Positions 12,389 to 23,253 of a stretch of DNA of 64,000 nt are shown here, in pieces. Source of the stretch: Tigriopus japonicus (lineage: Eukaryota > Arthropoda > Copepoda > Harpacticoida > Harpacticidae); contig CM021322.1 in the NCBI GenBank assembly GCA_010645155.1, positions 7,635,199 through 7,699,198 on the forward strand, written 5' to 3'. Each line of letters opens with the position of its first letter. Position 1 is the stretch's first letter. The notes under the pieces were generated by a model that saw nothing but the letters and a program-made list of their open reading frames with translations, was not told the origin of the DNA and ran no database searches. The position numbers and the translations under genes were made by a program.

Positions 12389-15300
12389 AGTTACAAGGAA
12401 TCGCATTCCTTGTAGCGGTAGTAAAAAATCCGCAAAAAAAAAATCGCAATTTTTGATGTGGTAATAGGTCCGTCCAGGGTTAATATTTAAAAACAATTAG
12501 CCAAATTCAATTCCTAAAGATTTTAGTATGCTTAATTATCACTAGTGCTTATCAAAGAATACTTTTTCAAGAGTTTTACTCATTAGGAGGCTCCTTGGAG
12601 TGAATTTTTCTAGTCATGAGCTGAACTGGAAAAAACTACTCAAAAATCCACAGGACAAATGTTTTATCGTGATGAACTTCGGCCCCGAAGTAAAGACACT
12701 CAGACCTTGAGTCATTGAATTGTCCAGTTCCTTCATTTCAAACAATGGGTTTCTAAAGTGTCTGTTAGTCAGGCGGGTCAATTGATGGGGCCAAGTGCTC
12801 ATTTTTTGGGACAACCGTAGAATTACGAGGGGTACAACTGTTGTTACTTTAAGTCCCCAGCTGCTTTACTCCCGATGTCCATCGAGGAGTAGCAAACTCG
12901 AGAATTGATTCCATCGATCCCTCGTTTTGCAACATGATTCTGCTTTCTTGAAGACCTTCCGGATCGATTTTTTGAAGTCATGTCAAGCTAGAAAAGCACG
13001 TTGTCATTCTTTATTGAAAGCACCTTCAAAATTCATCAGAAAATGTCCAACATAGTGCAGAAAAAAGAACCTTGCCATTCAAAAGTGATACCAAATCTTC
13101 ACAAAAAAGCCTCTGCACCACAGCTTCCACCAAATCCACTGGATGGAATGACAAATCTTCATACCTCATTCTCAAACCCTGAAAGATTCATTCATTGAAG
13201 GCCCTTTTCGGACAGTGTTTGGTTGCCCAAGACGAAGAAGTCTCGCACATGAATGCACATTGTTCTCTTTTGAGTGGATTTGGACACGTTTAAGCATCAT
13301 TAGATCCAGGTTCTTTTTTAGCACAACACACAAAAAATAACGAATATGGGTGCTCACTGCTCATCTCATCTCCAACGTCTTCCTATATCACCCAACATTC
13401 ACATGTCAAAGAGCCTGAAAAGAGGACATACCTCGGCAAATCCACATATTTCTTCAAGTAAAGAGATGCTGTTCTTGATTCGACAACTGATATTCTCCTA
13501 AAAGATCACTCTTCATTCTCTTCAAGAAATGTCCCAGTTTTACCGAACAAAAACTGCCATGTAAACACGTCCATAATGGTGATCGTAGCAGTTGAAATCC
13601 TAAGAAATTGTGACTCATTCTTTTCACCTGTTGATTGACTCTTACCTACATGAAAGTTGTGTAGCTAGCAAGTAGCTTCTGTAAATGGCGTGCTCAATCT
13701 AATGTTCAATCCAATAAAGTAATCTGTTTAACGCTTCACGCACCAGCTCTTAAAACTACTGGACTTACAACCCATCGAGGTGTCTAGGGTTCCTGTCTCA
13801 TAAATCTGTTGATAGTGCGAGCCCAACCAATTCTCTCTCGGCCACTTGAGATCGTGAACACAAGTCTCGGGATTGAATGGGAAAAAAACTTGGTCAGTAA
13901 CAAGGAAAAGGCATATGGAACACTGGCTTCAAATCAGTCCTGGTCCAACGAAACGAAACGAGGCGAATGAATGACCTCTCTCGTGTTAGTCATTAAATTC
14001 TTGCCCTAGTTCTGGATCTGAGAAAGCTCCTTTTGAGCCAGATTTTCTCTTGGTTCCTCTTCAATGGAGAGAATGCCAATTGGCATGAGGCCATTGGGAA
14101 TGGAATGTAAGATGCTCGATGCTCATTGTCCAGTAGAAACGTGTTGACGGAGGGCGCTTGAGAAAATAAACATTTATCTCGAAGCATGGTTTGTTCAATG
14201 GTTTGCCCATTATCGTCTCTAATCGACGATGACACTATCTGGTTGGACCATCTCAGCACACGAGCACTCACACACACACTCAGGAGGATCAGCTACTGTG
14301 CAGGGAGCCCAAAGTGATGAATGCCTCAGAAAATGCCACTTAAACACTGAACACCATAGATGATCGTTCTTCATGTAGATGGAAATTCACACCTGACTTC
14401 AAAGGCTTGGTATTCGTTTTTTTCAGGTAGTGTAAAGGTTAAATCAATTAGTTCGATGTCTCATAGAGAACATCCTTACTTACGGGTGTTATTCAAACCA
14501 AGACTCGTCTCTAGTGACCTTTGCAATCTATGATTTGGTGTTACTCTCACGACGCTTGGACACTAAAACCCATTCAAGTGAGAGAGAGAGAGACTTTTTT
14601 TGGCTTTGTTGAGAGTCAAAAGTTTCAGAAATGGTGAGAGCTCAGGCCAAGATTAGCATCTTCCAAAGAGCTCCTCCACTCATACATATAGGTGATGATG
14701 GGAGGAGTGAGAACCAAAAGCCACTGCTTAAAATGAAGAACCATTATTACTTTGTAACATTCTTTAAAGTGGATTTCGTTGCTGCAGATTTTCTGTTCAG
14801 TGAAGTCGACAAGATTTCACACTTCAACTAAGCAAGTCCAATTTACAAGCTACTTAGCCAAATCTGCTACTGAATTGAAAACTAGATGTATTGATTTCAG
14901 TTCTGTGCTGAGACTTAAACCATTTGTGTTTAAAGTATCCTACTAGATTTGTAAACAAATACGAAATGGTCACACATGAAATTCACAATATGACCAAAAA
15001 CGGTTGAGATAAGTTCTTTGAAACAAAATGCATCGTTAAGAGCACATCAAAATTCTTCTGGGTCAATTTGAGCGTGTTTTTCTTCTAATTAATTTTTATG
15101 GAAGCATCTTCAAAAAACGCTTTTTTCAGGTGTGTGTTGTGGTGGGTTGACCAGTTTAGATGCCAAAGATATGGATCAGTGTCACTCTAAATGGGAATTT
15201 CATTGACAAGCTTATGCTTTTAGGCAGACTTCCCTAACGAGCATCCACACATAAAACGCTCATTAACCTAAAATGTGAAACTTTCTAATCTGAAACCGAG

Positions 15301-16854
15301 CATAAATCGGCATTCTCGCCCTTCCAAGAATCACCGTGTTTTATGCCTATCTTTTACCTTTAATTAGAACCTGTTTATATAGCAGACGTACATCAAACCA
15401 TTTATTTGGTTGTACTTGAGCTCATGATTCTTGCATGTTTACACACGTTTGATCACCATTTTCCACGAATTCAGCAGGTTACCTATTCGTGACGCGTTCT
15501 TAGTACATAACCTTCATGATTTGAAGCTAGTTTTGAACTTGCCCTGAAGGCTCATGATCTATGATGTGTCTATGTTTCGTGAAAAAGGGGGAACCAGATT
15601 GGTGGTCCTTCTGTTGTCCGGATATTAATATGTATTCCAAACCAGATGTAATCGTTGGAAGTGCAAAACGCCACCAGTACTATTTTTGTTTGAACGCTTT
15701 TATAGGCTGATTTATAATCAAACCAGGAGGACTTGATACCTGCCTGGTGTTTGTCCTTCGAGCGTGAGAAAACACCAAGTTGTTGCCTTGAGCACTATTC
15801 TGGTTGAAGTTGTCTTCGCTAACTAATGACTGCATTGAAGCAAGCAGACAAAGACGCAAGTTCTCGTATTTGTTTCCCTTCCGTTTGAATTACTAGAGTT
15901 GCTTTTATCGTCTTCTTTAGCGAGGGTTCAACCTTTCTTTGTTGGCATGTGCCTGGTGAAAGAATTTCCCTGACTCTTCTGAAGATGGTGTCCGTTTGTG
16001 CGTCGTCCACCCACCGTTCACTTCCCAAAGTCATTAATATCAATCGTCACTCTCCTCAGAGATGGACAGGGAAACAAAACGGTGTCCTTCAAGGCGAGTT
16101 TCAGGAACCCCTACCACGCCAAGGAATCTTCCTTTGGCGTTCTGTGACAATTTTTGTTCGTGGAAGAAATGTCGAGTATTGTTTATTTTATTATGCACGA
16201 AAGCAACAAGAGTTTTGGCGGGCTTAGGGATGCTCATCCGTCGATCCGCTCATGGCCTAGCTTGAGGCACATCCGCACCTACTTTCCACTTCAAGTTCGT
16301 ATTACGACTATACACTCAAGAGTAATTTTCCTCCTCCTCCTCATTCTCAAATCTTCACAATTGCCTCTCTAACGTCTTCTTGACTTGAATGAATGAATGG
16401 ATGGATGTGTTCACGTACAGAGCGAGTTGGGTCTGGCTCTCTTCCTCACATTCAACCAAGCCTCAGGGCCAAGCGAACGAGTCTTCCAAACACAAAATCC
16501 CCACTTCAAGTTGGAGAGCATCGCGCCAAAAAGCTGCTCGTTTTCTCCTCTTGGTCTTTTCTTTCCTCCGCCACTCCCGCTTGAATGGGAATCTTGCCCC
16601 AAAAAGACATCTCCGCCACTCTCGAATGAGGCTTTTGGCCTCTTGCCTCTTGAGCTTTGGCCCTTGGTTGGCTTCCATTGGGGATCGCCCGTTGTTCACG
16701 TATGCTTGGGAAAAAAGAAGACCCATAGTGCGCTTGGCCAAAAAGTAGGCGGAGGCAAATAGAGTTCAACGCCAGGTTGCACTCCGTGATCTAACAAGCA
16801 ACGGTGGTGTTCATGGAGTACCAGGTGCTCGACATAATCATGGCAGGTTGACGA

Positions 16855-16855
16855 C

Positions 16856-16889
<34 letters not shown>

Positions 16890-16891
16890 GT
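16855..16891 (+). repeat. GGT/AGT trinucleotide microsatellite upstream of pnt
   Basis: Three GGT-type units run into about nine AGT units, with ACTAC just after. It lies about 300 bases before the candidate pnt core promoter. Confidence 0.9.
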
Positions 16892-17151
16892 CGTACTACA
16901 GCTACTGGAAACTCCCAGGCAACAACAGATCAGGCGGTGGTTTATTGTTGAGTGTGAGAGATCCATCTCTCTCGACTCCAGACGGCGTGAGACTCGCTCA
17001 AACGCCAACATCCCAAAGCTCCTCCATCCTTCTTTCTTTGGGGGGAAGGAAAAAGTGTTGTTCAACGAACGAGTGGCGACGAGAGCGAACGACCGACAAA
17101 CCTGGGTGGGGAATTGATCGGTTTGGCCACTCTCACGGACGACTTTCTGAC

Positions 17152-17185
17152 TCAGTATTCGTTCGGATCTTTGACAAACTGGACG
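17152..17185 (+). promoter_or_regulatory. Possible Inr + DPE core promoter of pnt
   Basis: TCAGTA at 17152-17157 fits the arthropod initiator core. With its A (17154) as +1, GGACG occupies +28 to +32 and matches the DPE consensus RGWYV at the required spacing. No TATA box was seen at -30. This would give a 5' UTR of 242 bases ahead of the ATG at 17396. Short motifs recur by chance, so this is a candidate only. Confidence 0.3.
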
Positions 17186-17395
17186 TGTCCCACAAAGTCC
17201 CGCGATTGTATAGATTACTCATTTAGTGTGTTGTTACTAGATTGTTTTCTAAATATCAACAATACCTATCCGTCCACGCAATCCCCATCTCTCAACTAAA
17301 TCTCAAGTGCAATGTGGTGTGCATCAGTTCATATCCAGTGAATACCCTTTCAGCGTTTGTCCTCCGACACCAAGAAGAGCCCTTAAGCAACCTTC

Positions 17396-17839
17396 ATGAT
17401 GTCTGCCCTGGAAAACCCTGCCTCCATGGTCTCAGCTTGGCACGACCCTTGGAATCCGGCCTCTAATGGCGGTTCCGTCCTACCGCCTATGCACCATGTG
17501 CATAACATGGACTTCTACGCCCATACCAGTCTGCATCAAGCCACACCCCCACCTCTCATTCACAAGGATAGCTTGTCGGGGAGCAACCCGAGCTCCTTGA
17601 TGAACACCTCCTCGGATTCTAGCAACGCCTCGACATCCGGAGGATCCGCCGGAACTGGCTCCTCGTGTCAACAAACGAACAAGAACAATAATGTTCGATC
17701 TGGCACCAAAGGCCGAGTGAATTTCAAGTTGGAAATCAAACATGAGCCCGAAGACGGCAGTGCAGTCAATGGAATGCAAAAAGTTCCTTCCATCAGTGAT
17801 CTCTCCGACCAGGAATCCAGCATAGACATGCCACAACAG
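17396..17839 (+). CDS. pnt: pnt exon 1 (residues 1-148): N-terminal region with SUMO-type motif
   Basis: This exon encodes a low-complexity Ser/Asn/Gly-rich N-terminus, then [15 protein letters not shown] with the psi-K-x-E motif IKHE at residues 114-117. Vertebrate Ets1 has a comparable SUMO site (IKTE) shortly before its ERK site, so the order is conserved. It ends after Gln148 in phase 0 at the donor CAG|GTAATG. Read-through into the intron would add 16 residues and stop at about 17890. Confidence 0.9.
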
Positions 17840-20623
17840 GTAATGATTTTGGACATCATTTCCATGAAGAATATCGAACTTGCAAGTTGAGAGATGATTC
17901 TTTTCGTCTTTAAGAAAAGTAGTGGAATTCACCTCATGCCATTATTTTTGTTATGAATTCTTCATGAATGAGCTGTGGGCGAGAGGAAATGGGAACGGAC
18001 CTGACCGACAGGAAAAAGAGATGAGAGATATTGGATGTTTAACACTTCAGAGTCAAATTACATCTTGGCTCACCCAAAAAAATGCCAGCAATCTGCTGTC
18101 CATTGACATCTCTTCAGGGGTTAAAATGAGCAATGAAAGGAGACGGCGAGAAGGGAAGCAGAGCGTCACTATGGGAAGTGGGAGGGAGACATTTATTTTT
18201 CTTGAGGGAAGAATCAGCGACCATTTTTGATCAAACTTCGTGTCCTGATCATCAACGTCTCGAGTTTCCTTCTCTTGAAGAATTCTGACGGTCCATACTT
18301 ATCTCTTTTTGCTCCCCTATTTTCTAGGTCCCACCACTCACCCCCAGTACAAACAAGAAGGTGAATGAAGTGCTCAAGACAACCTATGCTTCTTGGGATA
18401 AAGATTCAGAGCGGTTAGCCGTTCCTCGCGATCCCAAGATGTGGAGCAAGGACCATGTGGGACATTGGCTCTCGTGGGCTATTCGAGAATTCTCTTTGGC
18501 TGGGCCCAACTCATCTCATTTTGCTCAGCAATTCCAAATGACTGGCCGCGAAGTGTGCTCACTCTCCAAGGAGGAGTTTTTGGCTCGAGCACCACCATTT
18601 ATGGGCGATATTCTGTGGGCTCATCTCGAAATCTTGCAAAAAGACGTGGAAAAGGATCGGGAGAACATTGAAAATGTTCCATCCAACTTTTCTGAGGCAT
18701 ACAATGTGCCTACCTCCACTACCAGTGAAAATGGCAACTATCCACCCCAACAGCAACAACAGTCTCAGCAGCAGCAACAACAACAACATCAGCAACAAAT
18801 GAATCAACAACAACACCACAACAACATGGTTCAAGCTCAACAACAACAACAGCAGCAACAACTGCAGCAACATCATCAGAGAACTTACACTCAATTGGAG
18901 AGCCCACCCCAACAACAGCAGCAACAACAACAACAGCAACAACAACACCAAGTCCATCCCCAGTCTGTAGTCAACCCCTCGTCAACTAGTGCAATGTCGA
19001 TCAACGGCAACCGTCTTCTTTACACTAGCAATTCTCCTCCTTGTGCTCCATCCCTTCATCAAAGAACTATGCCGGTCAGCTCCGGATACGGGGTGGACCC
19101 CAATGTTATCCCTTACAACGGGTCCACCGCCGGATCCACCGTGGACACAAGTAGTGAATACAGTTACCATGGAGGTATGGACAGTGGCGTGCACAAGTAC
19201 AGTAGCCAGCCTATGGTTGGCGGTCGGGTCCCATCCTACCATGGTGGTTATGGTGACCAATTCAGTGATTGGAATTCAGTGAATGTGACTGGATACCCAC
19301 CGATCTCATCTCAGCACGACTCTTGGCACCAACCTCCGGATTTCCACCCCGCCGTTTCGTCGGTAGGCATTCCGGGGATGCATCATCATCCGGCTTTTCT
19401 ACAGGTAAGAGGGAAAGATACACATCTAGGGCGATTTGTTCTTGTTGAAGGTTTGCAGAGTGATCTTGAATCTTGGTGATACTTACGTGCAAATGTGTGG
19501 GCTGGATCAAATCCAAATGTCACACATTGATCTTTGGATGTCATAAAAAGCAGTAGATTTCTGTCAAATCATGCATGACTCTATTGTATCGAGTGAGTGA
19601 GAACCTTCAGCCTGATTGGCAGATTCTTATTTTTAACGCAAAAAGATAATAGATGGAGTTTTTGGCGGCTTTAGTCCCCCACTCATAGTGCACCGACATC
19701 AAGTAGCTAAGGCAAATACACTCACAGAAGATTTGTATCTCGCCCATTTGTCTTCATTTCACTCCGATTTTCAATCTCAAACATGTTTTTGAGGCCAACT
19801 CTCCTGAAACAACGAGTCCGCCGCTTGTAAACCAATTATCTTTGGAAAACATTCTCCCCAGAGGAATAAACGAGTCCCAAAATGAAGCTTTAAAAACAGA
19901 GTCAAGGAAGAAGAAGGAACTCTCTCATAGTGTTCCAAAGCCGATCGTAAACCGATTGATTGCTGGATACTAATTTGTACGGTCTATTTTGATTCACAGA
20001 GCACTGCAACTCGAGAGCCGACCCCACCTGGCATTCCCCAACCTCAAATCACGTCGCTCTCTGGAAACGGCGATGTCATTAGTCAAAAACCTCTCATCCC
20101 GGCTGCCATGCTCACCTCATACGGTGCCAATCCCTCGGGTGGACCCTCCGGACCTTGTTTCACCGGATCCGGGCCCATCCAACTCTGGCAGTTCCTCTTG
20201 GAGCTCCTTACCGACAAAAACTGTCAGCATTTCATTTCTTGGACCGGCGACGGCTGGGAGTTCAAGATGACCGATCCCGATGAGGTGGCTCGTCGATGGG
20301 GAATCCGGAAAAATAAGCCAAAGATGAACTACGAGAAGCTCTCTCGTGGGTTGAGGTGAGTTGATTTGATTGAAGTCCGTGACCAAACTATTTTCGAGAC
20401 ACAACAGTTTGAGTTTCAAGGACGAGTGTGAGCCGCCAAAACCTTGATAGGTTTCCATTTTTGTTGTTGCAGGTATTACTACGACAAGAACATCATTTTA
20501 AAAACAGCCGGTAAACGTTACGTCTACCGCTTTGTCTGTGATCTACAAGGGCTTCTGGGCTACAGCCCCGAGGAAATCCACCAGATGGTTGACCTCAAAA
20601 TGGAGAAGAAGGAGGAAGACTAA
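17396..20623 (+). CDS. pnt: ETS transcription factor of the Ets1/pointed type, complete four-exon CDS (675 aa)
   Basis: Joined exons 17396-17839, 18328-19404, 20000-20355 and 20473-20623 give one open frame of 676 codons including stop. All three introns are GT-AG. The predicted nuclear protein has a SUMO-type IKHE motif (K115), an LTPS phosphoacceptor motif (T153), a Pointed/SAM domain (about 183-265), a Gln-rich linker (about 285-365) and an ETS DNA-binding domain (about 567-650) with [20 protein letters not shown] and RYYYDKN. The tail [14 protein letters not shown] is typical of Ets1/Ets2/pointed. In that family the Thr before the Pointed domain is phosphorylated by ERK/Rolled downstream of receptor tyrosine kinases, and the ETS domain binds GGAA sites. 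The start is chosen because TAA lies in frame at 17384-17386 and ATG at 17396 is the next Met; a second ATG follows at once. The family call is firm; orthology to pointed rather than a lineage-specific Ets1 copy is inferred. Confidence 0.95.
18328..19404 (+). CDS. pnt: pnt exon 2 (residues 149-507): ERK site, Pointed domain and Gln-rich linker
   Basis: The acceptor TTTTCTAG|GTC opens directly on [11 protein letters not shown], the counterpart of the VPLLTPSS segment of Ets1; T153 is the likely ERK target. The Pointed domain follows, with W187, the [11 protein letters not shown] helix and [16 protein letters not shown], which is also the ERK docking surface in Ets1/pointed. After it come about 75 residues dominated by Gln with a few His and Asn, then a Ser/Gly/His-rich stretch. 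The exon ends at CAG|GTAAGA in phase 0. Reading on into the intron gives 24 more residues before a stop at about 19479. Confidence 0.93.
18750..18948 (+). repeat. CAA/CAG trinucleotide-rich tract inside pnt exon 2
   Basis: Several runs of mixed CAA and CAG codons, broken by CAT, CAC, AAC and CTG, encode poly-Gln blocks of up to about 12 residues. The mixed codons suggest an old tract kept for its protein product rather than a fresh pure expansion. Confidence 0.9.
20000..20355 (+). CDS. pnt: pnt exon 3 (residues 508-626): linker and first part of ETS domain
   Basis: The acceptor GATTCACAG joins in phase 0. The exon encodes [11 protein letters not shown], with a second possible proline-directed site, then the ETS domain from [11 protein letters not shown] to LSRGLR. 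Helix 3, which contacts DNA, contains both arginines of the RGLR element; the second Arg codon is split by the intron. The donor is TTGAG|GTGAGT. Confidence 0.94.
20473..20623 (+). CDS. pnt: pnt exon 4 (residues 626-675): end of ETS domain and C-terminal helix
   Basis: After the acceptor TTGTTGTTGCAG the frame completes Arg626 and continues [20 protein letters not shown], the ETS wing, followed by [20 protein letters not shown], the C-terminal extension seen in Ets1-type proteins. The stop is TAA at 20621-20623. The intron before it is only 117 bases. Confidence 0.94.
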
Positions 20624-21683
20624 AGAGACACAGCCGCAGAGTGCAGCACCTCACGCACCAACACCCGATTTTCGGCTGTTTATTCATTACGAGCCTCCTC
20701 AGCCCTTCTTTCATTGTTTTGATTGTTAGCTGCCAAACTCGTGGTAACAAACAAGAGCGGAGAAACGGCTTAAGACGTCGCCGAGAATCTCGCATCCCGC
20801 TCGTATTATGGATCTCAAGTAACTTGCTTTTTGTGTGACGAAAGCCGTTCAGCGCCACAATCACTCCTCCAACGACAACAATTATATATCATTTATTATT
20901 AGCCCATTTCTTTTTTTTCTTTCTTCAAGTACAGACAGTACAGAAACACGAGACTACTTCTTGTCGCGACGTCGTACCTGGTGTTAAACAGAGTAAAAGT
21001 TTGTTCGTAAATGTATGAGTGTATGCATTTGAAAAGGAATTATGGACCAGGCATTCCGGGTCAATTCTCATTCCCCTACCCCCCAAAAAACTCGATTGAT
21101 TCCACGTGAGAAAAAACCAACAAAACAAAGTTATTCAAAAGACTGTGATGACATCCCGATAACTATTGGCAATTTTTGCGTAACCTTGCATTTCTAGATC
21201 CAAACAGCCCTGCATCCTACAGCTAAACACAGTTCATGATAAATGAAATAATGATAGTTACGATGATGATAATAAGTCAACAACCCATTGTTTTGCTATT
21301 GTGATGTCACTGATGTGACTGATATCTCTCCTACTAAACTTTGAATTTCCTTCTTCCCAATTTCTATAGTAGTTAATTATTCCTGTCCTTGACAAAATTC
21401 AGCTTTATATCTTCGTTTCCTCAAGAACACAAAGTGATCTGCGGATCGTTCTTGAAATTGCAGCGCATACCAAATCTACTAGTTTTGTACATAGCGACAG
21501 TGATGATCATCAATATTCTGGTTGCCATTCATCCATTCTCATACAATTGTTTGGGCATTTTCTATCAAAAAAGCTATCCTCCAACCATGGACGACATCAC
21601 TCAAGTAAAACATATGCAAAAATCTTCTTGTTCATTATTAGTGGCTGTTATATGACACAAAAATCATCCAGATCTATCTTGAA

Positions 21684-21689
21684 AATAAA
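21684..21689 (+). terminator. Candidate poly(A) signal AATAAA for pnt
   Basis: This is the first canonical AATAAA found downstream of the pnt stop, implying a 3' UTR of about 1.06 kb. The stretch between contains no supported coding sequence. Confidence 0.35.
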
Positions 21690-21699
21690 CCTCTATTTG

Positions 21700-23167
21700 T
21701 GACCAAAACTTTCCGGGAAAGCTCAATGCTCAAACTGACGGGTATCGCACTGAGTAGAAAGCCTTCTTTCATTCAGTTGTGAACACAAAGAATTATAAAA
21801 TGGGGAAAAAACACCAGAAGCTCCGAATCGGTTGTCTTTTTTTCTTCTTCATCATCATCATTCATGGCCAGCCATAAAAGAGGTGTATTATGTGTGCTCA
21901 CCGGGCATTCACTCATTCAATAACGAGCGCACTCTCAAACACGTTTCGGATCGAAGTTCTCCACCTTTGTCATTTTAGGCCGATTTCGGGTAGACTCAAT
22001 AGTAATGTTCCCTTTGGATGTTGATAGTGTGGCATAGCTTACAGAGAGCCTTCTGATTGCCTCTATTATGATCATAAAAGCTACAACTTCTTCGCCTTGT
22101 TTCCTTCACAACCTTCACATAATCATCTGTGTGATAGACCTCTATTCGGAAAGGGACTTGTTTGTCTATCTAATTCAGCTTCCATAGCCAAGTCAAAACA
22201 ATCGAACCCATGGAACGGATCGATTTCAATGTTCAAGACATCCGAAAGTGACTTTGACTGGAGAACTTAGGGTTTGTTTTAGGTCGTGATCTTACCGTGA
22301 CAACTTCAGAAGTCTACCGCCATAACAAGCTGACGCATGTTCGTTCGCCTTATCTTAGCTCTGAGTTGAAATAAAGACAGTGAAGCCTCACTGTCCCATA
22401 AGAGTCTTGGACGGATTAGACATTTGAGATGGGAATAATGTATGTGAAGGGCAATCAAGTAATTGAAGGTTTTGATGAAAAAATCTTTATGATGAGTCTG
22501 CTCTAATGAATGTCCCTCCTTAGTTGGATCCAGTTCTAGAGGGAAAAGAAAAATCTGTCGATCAAGGCATGTTCAAATTTCAAAAGCATGCCATGATTGC
22601 GTTGGCATGTGGTCGAAGACAGCACGGTCCTCTTATCACTGTTGTTTGAACTAAAGACTTTGTCTTCGACCATTGGTGACATGCCCCACCCTCCCACACA
22701 TAAAAACCCCTAAAGCGCTTAGTGACAACTGGAGCGCTTATGAAAAAATATCGAAATGACGATTTTACCCCACTTCAATAACTTTATTCTTTAGCAAGTT
22801 CAGATTTGCGCAATAAAAGAGAACTCATAGTAAGTTCGCCATGTCGCATGGCATGATCTGAAGTGCTTTAACGTCATCATGAATGATCCTCGGTCCACAC
22901 TATTCTGGGTGTGTTTGTGTCATTTCATGTGTTTCTAACTTCTGACATGACCATTAACACCTCCTTCTCCACTTCCTGCCCATGTTTATAAGCAGGGAGG
23001 GATTCCCCTTCAAATAATGGGCCTCTGTTACTCGACGACCATAGCCTCAAGACTGCAGATCATCTCGTTGGATGTAAAGGCCATCCAAATCAAGTGACAA
23101 TCATGAAAACACGTGGCGCCAATAACATGTCATATCCTCTGGGTTCTTCTTGGAGACTAGTAGGAGC

Positions 23168-23253
<86 letters not shown>

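Larger units (their letters stand above)
7316..16854. other. No gene recognised; two SINE copies inside
   Basis: AT-rich sequence with scattered frames under 100 codons. From about 16380 it becomes more GC-rich with overlapping frames on both strands, as often seen in promoter or 5' regulatory DNA; this is likely the upstream region of pnt. Confidence 0.5.

Noticed and set aside
16389..16769. Several overlapping frames of 87-121 codons on both strands upstream of pnt
   Set aside because: They overlap each other in all frames, have no domain, and are explained by locally higher GC and few stops; no splice link to pnt was found.
18559..18957. Minus-strand poly-Leu/Val frames opposite the Gln tract of pnt
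   Set aside because: Antisense shadows of the CAA/CAG repeat.
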